A stretch of 64,000 bases of DNA from Candidatus Limnocylindrales bacterium. GTDB lineage: Bacteria > Desulfobacterota > Binatia > UBA1149 > CAITLU01. The translations under genes were made by a program, and so were the position numbers. The notes under the pieces were generated by a model. That model saw only the letters and a list, made by a program, of their open reading frames with translations, made no database searches and was not told where the DNA came from. Below are positions 1 through 9,900 of this stretch, one piece after another. The stretch is from the NCBI GenBank assembly GCA_035571835.1, contig DATNBU010000039.1, forward strand, positions 372,001 to 436,000. Reading direction: 5' to 3'. Numbering within the stretch: position 1 is the first letter of the stretch; the number at the start of each line of letters is the position of its first letter.

Positions 1-1136
1 GGGCTCGGCGGATTCAGGAACAGGTGCGGATTGAGATCGGCGACGCCTCCGATCGCGCCGATGTTGGCCGGATCGAAGCTCGCGATGCGCTGGCGCACGT
101 TGCTCTGCGCGCTCTGGAAGAAACGGTGCTCGTTCGGACCGTACGTGCCGACGACATACACACGTCCGTTCGCCGGATTGATCGTCATCGCGGCGTTGAT
201 GTTGAGCAGGTTCTTCGCGTACGTCACCGAAAGATTCGACGTCTGGATCATCGCAACGTCGTTCTCGTTCAGGTTCCACGTGACCAGCGCGTCCCAGATG
301 TGGTTGTTGTCGTCCTTCCAGTTGACGCCTTCCTTGTTGATGATCAGCGACGTCGTCGGCGGTGCCGGCAGGCCCCCTGCGATCGGCGGGTTGAACGTCG
401 CGCCGCTGTTCGGCGGAGGATTGGCGCCGCCGTATGGTCCCGAAGGATCCGAGACGATGCTCTCGGGAAGGATCATCGAGCGATTGCCCGATTCGAAGAT
501 CGCCGCGTAGACGCGCGTGCCGTCGGTGGCGAGCGACCGCACGTCCTTGCCGAGGATCGGAACGATCGCCGTAGGCGCCGCGAGCGACGCAGGATCGTAG
601 ACGGCCACCTCGTTCTGCTGCGCAACGCTGATGTACGCGCGCTGCGGGCTGCCGGCGAAGACGACGTCGCACGGCTCGTCGCCCGGCGAGAACGATGTGA
701 CGACGTTATGCGTCGTGAGATCGACGACGCTGACGGAGTCGGAGATCTTGTTGGTCACCCACGCTTCCGAATTCGTTCGGGCGCGCACCGAAACCGGCTC
801 GAGGCCGACCGGGATCGAGGCCGTGTGGACCGGCAGCGCGCCGCCGAGAGTGAAGACCTCGAGGCGCGCATCTGCCGTATTGGTGACGAGAAGCCTCGTG
901 CCGTCGGGCGTCATCTCGACCGGATGAACCGGCGGAGTCTCCCAGTTGTAGAACGATCCCTGGGAATGCGCCGGATGCGCATACGACAACACGATGCTCG
1001 CGGCGCCGAGGAGCGCGCACCCCGCGGTGCAGACGGCCGACCGAGGCCGCGAAGGTTTGGCTGTATGCCGGTTCAGCGAGCGTAGCGCTTGCCGGCTGGA
1101 GACCCCGAGGTACGCGTGCGCGCTGCGTCGAATCAT
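1..1136 (-). CDS. YVTN-type beta-propeller exported protein (3' part cut by window edge)
   Basis: The reading frame is open from the ATG at 1136 to the left edge, so the C-terminus is missing. The N-terminus has a long basic stretch, then a hydrophobic segment (residues about 36-55) ending in a SHPAHSQG-like cleavage region (seen as YAHPAHSQG), so export is likely. After that come repeated blade-like motifs: 'HPVEMTPDGTRLLVTNT', 'AWVTNKISDSVSVVDL', 'GKDVRSLATDGTRVYAAIF' and 'AMTINPANGRVYVVGT'. These are the pattern of YVTN/NHL surface beta-propellers. A GGGAAGAG ribosome site lies about 7 bases before the ATG. Family function is usually ligand or protein binding at the cell surface; the ligand here is unknown. 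Confidence 0.82.
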   Translation of the reverse strand, partial: MIRRSAHAYLGVSSRQALRSLNRHTAKPSRPRSAVCTAGCALLGAASIVLSYAHPAHSQGSFYNWETPPVHPVEMTPDGTRLLVTNTADARLEVFTLGGALPVHTASIPVGLEPVSVRARTNSEAWVTNKISDSVSVVDLTTHNVVTSFSPGDEPCDVVFAGSPQRAYISVAQQNEVAVYDPASLAAPTAIVPILGKDVRSLATDGTRVYAAIFESGNRSMILPESIVSDPSGPYGGANPPPNSGATFNPPIAGGLPAPPTTSLIINKEGVNWKDDNNHIWDALVTWNLNENDVAMIQTSNLSVTYAKNLLNINAAMTINPANGRVYVVGTYGPNEHRFFQSAQSNVRQRIASFDPANIGAIGGVADLNPHLFLNPPS

Positions 1137-1562
1137 TGTCACAACTCTTCCCATGCAGGACAGGCGTGAAAAACGACGTCACGTCGTGACGTTTGGTTCG
1201 CTGCAGGGATCGGCGCGCCGCGGCCATGAATGGCCGGATCGACAGGCAGGAGGACTTTCGGCTGATCGCCCGGTGCGGAATCCGGTGACACACGTCCACT
1301 GGCGACGAGGTCACGGCTTCGAATTCGCATGATGGTTCTCCCCGTTGCGGCCGTGAGCCGCTCCCTGATTCCGTCGAACGTACGGAACCGTGGCGGAGAT
1401 GACCACGGCTGTCGCCGAGCTGGCAAGAGTTTCCACGGGTCGTGGGAAAGATCGCGTCTCAACATGTGTTCAGGATTGTTGCATCACGGGTGGCGAGCCC
1501 GTAGGAGAAAGATGGGGATTCGCCGGGCAAGCCGGCGTAGGACGAGGGGACCAGTGGCGGAT
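1137..1562. other. Divergent intergenic region, 426 bp
   Basis: This stretch separates the minus-strand propeller gene from the plus-strand DUF1329 gene. It should hold both promoters. Apart from the inverted repeat at 1176-1192 I see no RNA gene, riboswitch core or short gene that I can support. Confidence 0.6.
1176..1192. promoter_or_regulatory. 17-bp inverted repeat, possible operator
   Basis: ACGTCACG-T-CGTGACGT has perfect 8-bp arms around one central base. It lies 40 bp upstream of the propeller gene start, in the position expected for a promoter-proximal operator. No regulator gene is adjacent, so the binding protein is unknown. Confidence 0.4.
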
Positions 1563-3290
1563 ATGGAACGCGAACCTGTGAAAGCCATCGAGCGCCGCTC
1601 GATGGCGCTGCTCCGCGCAGCGCTGCCGGCAGTTCGTGTGGCGCGGACTGCATTGCTCGTCGTGCTGCTCGCCGTCGCGATGACTCCTGACGTGATTGCG
1701 GAAGAAGCTCCCGCCGAAGGCATCGTCCCGCCGCCGGCCGGTACCGACATCGAAACGCTCCGCAAGCTGCTCGGCCTTCCCGCGCAGCCCGAGACGCACC
1801 ATACGCCGCCGGCTGCACCTGCTCCGGCGCCCGAAGCACAGGCGCCGCCGCCGGTTCCCGAGCCGCAGGCCGAAGCGCCTGCCGCGCAGCCCGAAGTCAA
1901 AACGCCCGAGCGCGGCAAGCCGTACGTCAAGCCGAAGGCGGTCGCGAAGCCGGTCATCAGGCGCGCGCCGCGGCCGGTCGTAACAGCCGAACCGCAGGCC
2001 CCTTCCCCCGAGCCTCCGAAGGCCGAGCCTGCGCCCGCGGCATCAAAGCAGGAGGCGAAGCAGGAAGAAGTGGTCATGGGTTCGCCGCAGGACATTCCTG
2101 CTGCAGGCACCGTCGTCGACAGCTCGAACCAGGAACGATGGAAGCATCTGCTCGGCCCGTCGATCCAGTGGGCGGTTTCGCGCGGCGCGACGCTTCCCGT
2201 CGTCGACGCGATTCCGACACCGATGGAATCGTTCCGCGAGGCAGCGACGAAGCAGTACAGCCCGCAGGTCGAGCTGTCGCCCGACGGCAACTCGATGCGC
2301 AACTTCGTCGCCGGAATTCCGTTCCCGCTCGTGACCGACGACGATCCGAACGTCGCGATCAAGATGATGTTCAACTTCGAGAACCGCATTGCGGTCGACG
2401 ACATCGCGCTGCGCCACCTGTCGTGCGACACCGGCCGCATTCCGCCGGGCAAGGGAATCGAAGTCGAACGGCATTACGAGGTCGATTCATTCCGCCGCAT
2501 CTTTTACACGGGTCGCTTTCACGTCGACCCGAAGCCGACGTGGGCAACGCCCGAAGGCATTCGCTATCGCGAGATGCTCGGCGCGCTCGACGAGCCGTTC
2601 GACCTGAAAGGCGCGGGCTTCTCGTACATCCGCTATATCGATGCCCGCAGGCCCGACGACTCCTGGCTGTACTTCCCGCAGCTCAAGCGCGTGCGACGCC
2701 TGAGCAGCGCGCAGCGTTCCGAGGGCGTCTTCGGACAGGACGTCGATCTCGACAGCTATGCCGGCTACGCGGGAAATCCCGCGTGGAGCCACTGGAAGTA
2801 TCTCGGCAAGAAGACCGTGCTCGGCGTGCTCCATTCGAAGCATTTTCCGGCCAGGTTCCAGGATGCGCCCGCGGACTTCTTCCCCGACGACCGCTGGGAG
2901 CCGCGCGAGGTGTACATCCTGCTCGCCGTCTCCAAGCTCGGCGGCTACAACTTCGGCCAGCGCGTGCTCTACCTCGACCGCGAAAGCCTGCTGATCCCGT
3001 ACACCGAGATCTACGACCTCAAGGGCTCGCTGTGGAAGAGCCTCATCCAGACGTGGAGCTTCGGCAGGTCGCCGATCATCAATTCGAAAAAGCAGACGTA
3101 CGACTACGAGCAGTTCTACATTCCATCGCTGTCGATGGTCGACATCCAGCAGAACCACGTGACGCGCTGCTACCTGCCGAGCGACAAATCCCCCAAGGAC
3201 GAAGAAGGCTGGTACTGGAACCGGGGATCGGAAGAAGGAACGACCGAGCAGGTCTTCTCGGTTTCCCACTTCATCGAAGCAGGGCACTGA
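1563..3290 (+). CDS. DUF1329 family outer-membrane-associated protein
   Basis: The last ~350 residues match the DUF1329 family (LolA/LppX-like fold), with the family features 'FSYIRYIDARRPDDSWLYFP', 'KRVRRLSSAQRS' and 'VYILLAVSK'. The start at 1563 is the ATG nearest a GAGGGG site; it gives 575 residues with a hydrophobic export segment at about 28-50. In-frame starts upstream (GTG 1554, and ATG 1329) or downstream (ATG 1602) are possible. Residues about 55-180 form an unusual linker rich in Pro, Ala, Glu and Lys. DUF1329 proteins often sit beside RND/MMPL exporters and are thought to act in lipid or sterol-like substrate handling in the envelope; no such exporter is in this window. The stop codon is 13 bp from the end of the convergent PPOX gene. 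Confidence 0.85.
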   Translation: MEREPVKAIERRSMALLRAALPAVRVARTALLVVLLAVAMTPDVIAEEAPAEGIVPPPAGTDIETLRKLLGLPAQPETHHTPPAAPAPAPEAQAPPPVPEPQAEAPAAQPEVKTPERGKPYVKPKAVAKPVIRRAPRPVVTAEPQAPSPEPPKAEPAPAASKQEAKQEEVVMGSPQDIPAAGTVVDSSNQERWKHLLGPSIQWAVSRGATLPVVDAIPTPMESFREAATKQYSPQVELSPDGNSMRNFVAGIPFPLVTDDDPNVAIKMMFNFENRIAVDDIALRHLSCDTGRIPPGKGIEVERHYEVDSFRRIFYTGRFHVDPKPTWATPEGIRYREMLGALDEPFDLKGAGFSYIRYIDARRPDDSWLYFPQLKRVRRLSSAQRSEGVFGQDVDLDSYAGYAGNPAWSHWKYLGKKTVLGVLHSKHFPARFQDAPADFFPDDRWEPREVYILLAVSKLGGYNFGQRVLYLDRESLLIPYTEIYDLKGSLWKSLIQTWSFGRSPIINSKKQTYDYEQFYIPSLSMVDIQQNHVTRCYLPSDKSPKDEEGWYWNRGSEEGTTEQVFSVSHFIEAGH

Positions 3291-3303
3291 ACGCGCCGGA
3301 TCT

Positions 3304-3741
3304 TCAGTCGGCGCTGCCCTGCCAGGAGACGAGCCGGTCGATCCGCAGGCGGATCATCGGATGCGTCGCGAAGGCGAGCGTCATCCTGCGGTACTGCGGG
3401 TATTTGCTCCGCAGCGCTTCGAGTGCCGCGAGGAACTCGCGCTCGTCGGTGACGACGTGCGCATCGCACTCGGCCATCACGAACCACAGCGCTTTCCATT
3501 CTTCTTCGTAGTGATCGACGAGCAGCGTCGCGCGCGGATTGGCCTCGATGTTGCGAAGCCGGCGCAGGTTCGTGCGCGTGCGTTTGGGTTTCTCGTCGAT
3601 GACCGAGTACGCGGCGCCGCTGACGACGGCGAAACACAGCGGGACCACGTGCGGCCGGCCGTCGCTCGACGCAGTGGCGAGATGACCGACGCGTGCGCCG
3701 GCAAGGCGCTGCAGGGCGTCGGTATCGCCGGCGCCGATCAT
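3304..3741 (-). CDS. PPOX-class flavin/F420-dependent protein (TIGR03668-like)
   Basis: A 145-residue split-barrel protein of the pyridoxamine 5'-phosphate oxidase class. Seen motifs are 'RVGHLATASSDGRPHVVPLC', a central 'KRTRTNLRRLRNIEANPRATLLVDHY' region (read in parts, giving the KxxRNI..NPRATLLV signature) and a C-terminal 'RLRIDRLVSWQGS'. These fit the TIGR03668 group often described as F420-dependent. Its ATG overlaps the stop of the upstream hydrolase gene (ATGA at 3738-3741), so the two genes are translationally coupled. The substrate cannot be told from sequence, and F420 versus FMN use is not decided. Confidence 0.85.
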   Translation of the reverse strand: MIGAGDTDALQRLAGARVGHLATASSDGRPHVVPLCFAVVSGAAYSVIDEKPKRTRTNLRRLRNIEANPRATLLVDHYEEEWKALWFVMAECDAHVVTDEREFLAALEALRSKYPQYRRMTLAFATHPMIRLRIDRLVSWQGSAD

Positions 3742-4625
3742 GTCTGCGCCGCGAGCACCGTGCGCGAGAGGAAGTCGATCACGGCTTCGCAGAACACGTC
3801 GTTGCGGTCGCCCGCCACCATGTGCGACGCGTCTTCGACGTCCACGTATTCCGCATGCGGAACCATCTCGAGGAAATCGCGCACGCCTTCCTCGCTGACG
3901 ATCTCGCTCATGCGACCGCGCACGAGCAGGGTCGGAACCGACAGCGAACGGACGGCGGCGTTCATGCGCTCGGGGTAGTCGTGGTGCTTGCTGCGCGGCG
4001 AGTCCGACAGAAAGCGCGGATCCCAGTGCCAGCGCCAGCGGCCGTCGTCGCCGAGGCGGAGGTTCTTGGCGAGCCCGCTCGTGTCGGCCGGTCGCGGACG
4101 GTGCGGAAGGTACTCGGCAATCGCATCAGCAGCGTGCTCGATGGCCTCGAACCCTTCGGGAAAAGCGTTCATGAAGCCGACGATTTTCTGGACGCCGACC
4201 GGATCCATCTTCGGCGTGATGTCGACCAGCACCACCGCCGACGCCACCGGATGCGCGTGCTCGCAGATGATGCTCGCGATCCCGCCGAGCGACGCGCCGA
4301 CGAGCGCGGGTTTCGACGGAAAACGCATGGCGACCTCGTAGACATCGGCCGCGAACGTTGCGATCTCGTAATCCCCGTCGGCCGCCCATTCGCTTTCGCC
4401 GTGCCCGCGCAGGTCGAGCGTCACCGCATGAAATCCGGCCGCCGCGAGCTTGCCCGCGGTTGCGCCCCACGCGTGCCGCGTCTGGCCGCCGCCGTGCAGC
4501 AGAAGAACCGGCGGCCGGTCGGGCTCACCGTACGCGTCGGCCGCGAGCACAATTCCGCCGGCGCCCGTCAGCTCGAGGCGGCGTGATGGCGGCAGTGAAG
4601 TTCGCGATGGGGGTCGAGGTTCCAA
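3738..4625 (-). CDS. alpha/beta-fold hydrolase
   Basis: 295 residues with the full alpha/beta hydrolase layout: oxyanion motif 'LLLHGGGQTRHAW' near residue 42, nucleophile elbow 'VGASLGG' with Ser112, a cap region around 150-215, and a terminal 'VEDASHMV' histidine. The family splits C-O, C-N or C-C bonds in small molecules; the ring-cleavage-type HGGGQ start is common in peroxidase- and esterase-like members. It is the first gene of a coupled pair with the PPOX protein. The N-terminal ~15 residues are Pro/Ser/Arg-rich, so a slightly later start is possible. Confidence 0.87.
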   Translation of the reverse strand: MEPRPPSRTSLPPSRRLELTGAGGIVLAADAYGEPDRPPVLLLHGGGQTRHAWGATAGKLAAAGFHAVTLDLRGHGESEWAADGDYEIATFAADVYEVAMRFPSKPALVGASLGGIASIICEHAHPVASAVVLVDITPKMDPVGVQKIVGFMNAFPEGFEAIEHAADAIAEYLPHRPRPADTSGLAKNLRLGDDGRWRWHWDPRFLSDSPRSKHHDYPERMNAAVRSLSVPTLLVRGRMSEIVSEEGVRDFLEMVPHAEYVDVEDASHMVAGDRNDVFCEAVIDFLSRTVLAAQT

Positions 4626-4705
4626 GGTGCTCTTGTGAAAGGTGAAAGACCGGCGCGCGGAAGCTATGCACCGACGGACGGTGGGTCAAGCTCGTGCCGG
4701 CCGAT

Positions 4706-4760
4706 GCGCGGTGCATGCGCCGTGCATGCGCCGTGCATGCGTGGTGTATGCGCGGCGTAG
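4706..4760. repeat. Five 11-bp tandem repeats (GCGCCGTGCAT)
   Basis: Units begin at 4706, 4717, 4728, 4739 and 4750. The second and third are identical; the others differ by one to four bases. Each of the first three carries TGCATGC, itself a palindrome. The array lies in the 204-bp gap between the divergently transcribed hydrolase and cupin genes. The 11-bp period is close to one helical turn. Confidence 0.75.
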
Positions 4761-4829
4761 CGCGGGCACGCCGCGCAGTGCACAACACCGTCGCGGAGAC
4801 ACCGTTACGCGCCCGACAGGAGTCACTCG

Positions 4830-5192
4830 ATGCCCAAACTCATTTCAGCCCCGAAAACCGTACCGGCCGCAGGCGATCCGCCGAAGAGGATCGACGAGTA
4901 CGTCGGCCGCATGAACACGGGCGATGCCGGAGTAAGCATCGCGCACATGCGTTCGCCGGCCGGCTGGTCGGAGCCGGGACAGCGTCCGGAATTCCGCGAG
5001 ATCACGGTCGTGCTCGGCGGCAGGATCAGGGTCGAGCACGAAGGCGGCGTGATGCTGGTCGAGAAGGGACAGGCCGTCATCGCCGAGCCTGGCGAGTGGG
5101 TTCGTTACTCGTCGCCGTTCGAAGGCGGCGCCGAATACATGGCGGTCTGCATCGAGGCGTTCTCTCCGCAGACCGTCCATCGCGACGAGTAG
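4830..5192 (+). CDS. Small cupin-domain protein
   Basis: 120 residues, one cupin barrel. The strand pattern 'EFREITVVLGGRIRVEHEGG' followed by 'VEKGQAVIAEPGEWVRYSSP' is typical of single-domain cupins. The usual first metal motif (HxH) is replaced by Glu/Arg-rich sequence, so it may bind a small molecule without a classical 3-His metal site. An AGGAG ribosome site precedes the ATG. No enzyme partner is adjacent; function unknown. Confidence 0.82.
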   Translation: MPKLISAPKTVPAAGDPPKRIDEYVGRMNTGDAGVSIAHMRSPAGWSEPGQRPEFREITVVLGGRIRVEHEGGVMLVEKGQAVIAEPGEWVRYSSPFEGGAEYMAVCIEAFSPQTVHRDE

Positions 5193-5205
5193 CGCGTCAG
5201 GACAT

Positions 5206-5706
5206 CTACTTCTTCTTGACGGCCTTCGTCTTCGCGCCGGCCTTTGTTCGTGCCGCCGACGGCAGCGGCGGCCGCACGACCAGCACCGGACAGGGTGCTT
5301 CGCGCAGCACGCGTTCAGTGACGCTGCCGAGGATCACGTGGCCGAGTCCGCGACGCCCGTGCGTGGCCATGACGATCAGGCTCGCTCCCGCCTCTTCGGC
5401 AGCCTTGCAGACAACTTCGTGCGTGACTCCGGCGCGAATCACGATGCGCGGCAGCGTGCGCGCCTTCATGTGCCGCCGGACCCAGCCTTCGAGCGTCTCG
5501 CGCGCCGCGGTCTCGATACTGCGGTCGAGCGACAGGAGGTCGACCGGCGGCGCGAAGTCGGTGAAGAGCAGCGTCGTCGTCTGAGGCACGTGGAGGATCG
5601 TCAGCTTCGCGCCCTGCCCTTCGGCCAGGTGGGCAGCGTACTGGACAGCGGCGAAGGACTCGGGCGACAGGTCGGTGGTCGCAAGGATGTGTTTGAAGCG
5701 TTTCAT
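5206..5706 (-). CDS. Universal stress protein (UspA family)
   Basis: 166 residues. The start was set at the ATG at 5706 because a perfect AGGAGG sits 7 bases upstream; the frame is open further but without support. The protein begins '[15 protein letters not shown]' and has the ATP-binding signature [17 protein letters not shown] at residues 117-133 (G-x2-G-x9-G-S/T), so it belongs to the nucleotide-binding USP class. The C-terminus ends in a lysine-rich tail after 'CPVLVVRPP'. Family members help survival under starvation or respiratory stress; the specific trigger here is not visible. Confidence 0.92.
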   Translation of the reverse strand: MKRFKHILATTDLSPESFAAVQYAAHLAEGQGAKLTILHVPQTTTLLFTDFAPPVDLLSLDRSIETAARETLEGWVRRHMKARTLPRIVIRAGVTHEVVCKAAEEAGASLIVMATHGRRGLGHVILGSVTERVLREAPCPVLVVRPPLPSAARTKAGAKTKAVKKK

Positions 5707-5966
5707 CTGGAAAACCTCCTGGTCTCGTCCTCCGGAGACACTGCACGGCCCGTGCCACGCAGGATTCCCGCATTTTCGGCGCTGCAAACCGTGATCTTCG
5801 CGAGCGCGCGAACCACGGCGGGCGATATTCTCAACGTCGCGACTCGGCAGCAAGCATTGCGGCGGCATCCGCCGCTCGCTACATCGCTGGGACCCCGCGC
5901 ATCGGCGATTCTTCGTGCGCACGGCGAGACCGCCGCGAGACGGCGACCGCTCAAAGGAACGGCAAA

Positions 5967-6791
5967 ATGGCTTATCAGAACTACCAGTGCCTCAAGGTTC
6001 GGCTCGATCGCGGAGTGTGCTTCGCCACGATCGACCACCCGCCGATCAATCTGTTCGACGTAGCCCTGATGCAGGAGATCGACAGCCTGGGTCGCCAGGT
6101 GGAAGCCGATCCGGACGTTCGCGTGATCGTGTTCGACAGCGCCGACCCGGACTTTTTCATTGCCCATGCCGACGTCTCGCTGATCCAGCAGCTGCCCGAC
6201 AACGCGCCTCCGCGTGCATCCGAGCTCGGGTTCTTCCACGCGATGGTCGACCGCTTCCGCACGATGCCGAAGGTCAGCATCGCAAAGATCGAAGGCCGCA
6301 CGCGCGGCGGCGGCAGCGAGTTCGTGCTGTCGCTCGACATGCGCTTCGCCGCGCTCGGCAAGGCGGTGCTCGCGCAACCGGAAGTCGCGCTCGGGATTCT
6401 TCCGGGAGGAAGCGGCACGCAGCGGCTTCCGCGCCTTTGCGGGCGCGGCCGTGCGCTCGAGATCGTGCTCGGTTGCCAGGACATTCCGGCCGACGTCGCC
6501 GAACGATACGGCTACGTCAATCGCGCACTGCCGCCGCATGAGCTCGGACCGTTCGTGAGCGCGCTTGCATACCGGATCGCGTCGTTTCCGCCGCAGGCGG
6601 TCGCGCTCGCGAAGTCGCTCGTGAACTCGGCCGAGTATCGCGTCGAAGACGGCCTTCTCGACGAAGCCCACGCGTTCAACCAAACGCTGCCGACGCCGGA
6701 AGCCAAAGAGAGGATGGCCGAGTTCCTCGCGCGCGGCGGACAGACGCGCGAGGTCGAGGCCGGCTCGCTCGACGACGTGCTGGTCAAATAG
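5967..6791 (+). CDS. Enoyl-CoA hydratase/isomerase (crotonase) family protein
   Basis: 274 residues, the usual crotonase length. The oxyanion and catalytic region is '[18 protein letters not shown]', with Glu118 at the Glu144 position of rat enoyl-CoA hydratase, and '[20 protein letters not shown]' supplies Glu139, matching Glu164. Both acid/base glutamates of a true hydratase are thus present, although the N-terminal 'DHPPINLFD' and 'FFIAHADVS' segments are divergent. An AAAGGAA site precedes the ATG. It stands alone, so the acyl-CoA substrate is open. Confidence 0.88.
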   Translation: MAYQNYQCLKVRLDRGVCFATIDHPPINLFDVALMQEIDSLGRQVEADPDVRVIVFDSADPDFFIAHADVSLIQQLPDNAPPRASELGFFHAMVDRFRTMPKVSIAKIEGRTRGGGSEFVLSLDMRFAALGKAVLAQPEVALGILPGGSGTQRLPRLCGRGRALEIVLGCQDIPADVAERYGYVNRALPPHELGPFVSALAYRIASFPPQAVALAKSLVNSAEYRVEDGLLDEAHAFNQTLPTPEAKERMAEFLARGGQTREVEAGSLDDVLVK

Positions 6792-6869
6792 CCGGCAAGC
6801 CGGGAGTGAGAGAGGATCGCCGGGGGCGGTCAGGGAAATAGTTTACTGCCAGTCAACGCGTAAGTGGCA

Positions 6870-6899
6870 CGCGGCCGGTGCAGGGATGCACCGGCCGCG
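6870..6899. terminator. Bidirectional hairpin terminator
   Basis: A perfect 13-bp GC-rich stem (CGCGGCCGGTGCA and its complement) closes on a GGGA loop between two convergent genes, the crotonase gene and the large secreted-protein gene. There is no long T run, so function as an intrinsic terminator is likely but not certain. Confidence 0.7.
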
Positions 6900-6907
6900 C
6901 GCTCGTT

Positions 6908-9900
6908 CTAATGCACCACGCTGACGATGACGGCAGTCTGGTTCGCCGGATTCGGGTCCAGCACCGGGCTCGACGCCGTGGCGGTCACGGTGATGGTCGC
7001 ACCGGCTGCGGGCACGACGGTGATCGTCTTGTCTTTGTGCCGGCCGACGCTGAGGTCCGCAAGCGTACAGGTGATTCCCGCCGCCGTACCCGTGCAGCCG
7101 CTTGGCAGCTTCAGGTCGGTCAGCGCGCCGGTGATCGTCGCCAGGATGGTCACCGCCGGCACGGCACGAGCAGGTCCGAGATTGGTCACGGTCAGCTGGA
7201 ATTTCAGCTGTTTGCCGGCAGTTGCCGTCCTGGTGTCCTGCGCGACCGACATCGCGAGGTCCGCGCGAGCCGTTTCCAGGCAGTCGGCCACGCCGTTGCC
7301 GTTGGAATCGGTGTCGGGCACACCGCAGCCGCACGCGCCCGGAGTTCTCTTCGCGGGGTCGGCCGCGCAGCCGTCGATGCAATCTGCCACACCGTCGCCG
7401 TCGGAATCGGAAGCAACCGGAGTGACCGCGTTGCACGTGGCATCACAGCCGATCGTGCCGCCGCCCGTCGCGCCGCAGACGTTCGGCGTCGAGTTGCAGG
7501 CGTCGCCGTAGCCGGCCGGATTGGGCGGCGTGAGTGCATCGCAGATGCCGTTGCATCCAATCGTCCCGGCGCCGGTCCCACCGCAAGCATTCGGCAGCGA
7601 TGTGCATGCGTCACCGTAGCCGGCGGGATTCGGAGGTGTCTCGGCATTGCAGGCACCGTCGCACCCGATGGTTCCGGCCCCGGTCTCACTGCAGACGTTC
7701 GGCAATGAAGCGCACGCATCGCCATAACCGGCAGGATTCGCCGGAATGGTCGCATCGCACGCGACGCCGAGCCCGTCGGGGGTGCAGACCAGCGTGCCGG
7801 CACCAGTGACGCCGCACGCGTTCGCTTCGCTCTGGCAGGAGCCGCCGGTGTCGAAGCCTTCGTCGGTCACCGAGTCGCAGTTGTCGTCGACGCCGTCGCA
7901 ATGCTCAGCGGCACCAGGATGCACGTCGGCGTTGCTGTCGTCGCAATCCGTTCCTCCGTCAGCGATCGGAGCATAGCCGTCTCCGTCGGCGTCGACCCCG
8001 CCACAGGCAGGATCGACTGCGTTCACACAGCCGGCTGCGGCATCGCACGTGTCGAGCGTGCACGGATTGTTGTCGTCGCAGTTCAGCTTGGTCGCCGAGC
8101 ATCCCGTCGACGGATCGCAGGTCGCATTGACAAGGCACGCATTGCCGTCGTCGCAGCTGACCGGTGAGCCGCCGTTGCAGACACCGCTGTGCCAGGCTTC
8201 GCCGGTGGTGCACAGGTCGCCGTCCTCGCATGGCGTCCCGTTCGGCGGCGGCGGACAGTCGGCCGCGCAATTGGCGTAGTTTTCGCCCGGCATGCATTCG
8301 TCGTCACCGCACTCGCACCCGTCGTCGATCGAGCCTTCGCAGTCGTCGTCCAGACCGTTGTTGCAGATCTCGAACGGAGAAGGCGCCGGAAGCGGGTTGC
8401 ACTTGACCGGGTTGGTCGGGTCGGACGGATCGCACGTGTTGACTGTGTTCTGGCACAGTCCGAAATCGCCGCAGGTTTCGAACATGTCGTCCACGACGCC
8501 GTTGCAGTCGTCGTCGATCCCGTTGCAGCGTTCGTCGCCCGTCTGCCACGACTCGTCGGTCAACCTCCATTCGGTGCTTTTGCAGATTTCGACGTTGCCG
8601 AAGCAGGGTCCCTGCTGATTGACCGCAGGCCGCGTCAGACCCTCTTCCTCCGGCGCACAGCTGGCCGGCAGGTCGGCTTTCGCGCACAACGACTCGCAGT
8701 CGTCCGTCGGCGTGTTGACGCACTCGCCGCCCGGGCAGGTCGTGTCATCGCACTCGCCGTGCGTGAAGCATTCGGGACTGATCGTCGTACCGATCACGCA
8801 GCGTTTGCCGTCGCACGCGTCGTCGCACGTGTACGGCATGGTCGTGCCATCCGGCCACGCATAGACCAGATTGCTGCAGGTCGCAGGCAGTACCGGCGGC
8901 GGCTGGTTGGCCGGCGGCTGCACGGTGCACATCGTCGAGCAGTCGAGCTGCGCCGTCTGCACGTCGACGCACGAGCCCGCGCAGGCGGAGGCGCACTGAT
9001 CGGCCAGGTAACAGGCAGGGCTGATCGTATTGCCGACCACACAACGGAAGCCCGCACACAGATCGGCTCCGCAGGTATACGGCGAGGTCGAGCCGTTCGG
9101 CCACGTGTAGACGAGATTACCGCACGTCACCGACGACGGCGGAACTGCCGGCGGAGGCTGCGTGCCGAGACAGAGCGTGGAGCAACCGTCGTCGCTCACG
9201 TTGTTGCCGTCGTCGCATTCCTCGCCGGGATCCAGCTTGTTGTCGCCGCACAGCAGGGTTGGATCCGTATTGGAGGCATCCACCGCGGCAAACCAGCTTG
9301 CCGGAACCACGACGATCGCCGTGTCGTAGATGTGGTCGCCGGAGTCGGCAACGCGGAAGTTCACCATTTTCGACGACGAAAGGCTCGTCAGGAGCACGAC
9401 GCCGGTGTCCGACGGGCCGTACGGTATGATGTCGACCTTGTTGTTGATCCAGCTGTTGATCGAAACGTCGACCGTCGGAACCCCGGCCCCGGCGATCGTC
9501 ATCCAGTCGGTAAAGATGGTCTGATACCACTCGAACCACTCGGACGAGACCGCCAGCACCACGCTGTCCGTCGGCGGCACGAACGAATCCATCAACACGC
9601 AATCGAAGGTGTCCCAGCCGTCCGGATTGGTTCCGCAACCGGACTGAGTCACGTCGTTGCTGATTTCGGAATCCGGATCCGCGGGATCGCCCGAAGTGAG
9701 AACGAGAACGTTGCCGGCGCCCGTCACGCCGCCTTTGGCAATGATCGCGTCATGGACGAACGGCGGCAAGGTACCGGAATCAAACCATCCGCATTGGCTG
9801 GGATGTGTCGCGCCGTCGCACGGCGACGCGGCCGAAGCCGTCGATGCGAGAAGACTTGCGCCGAGCAGCATTGCGCCGATCAGCGGTACCAGAATATGGA

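Noticed and set aside
1260-1420. A second cobalamin-type leader upstream of the edge propeller gene (minus strand)
   Set aside because: A faint B12-box-like stretch exists but the GGTGAAA..TCC and CCCGCAACTGT core blocks are missing.
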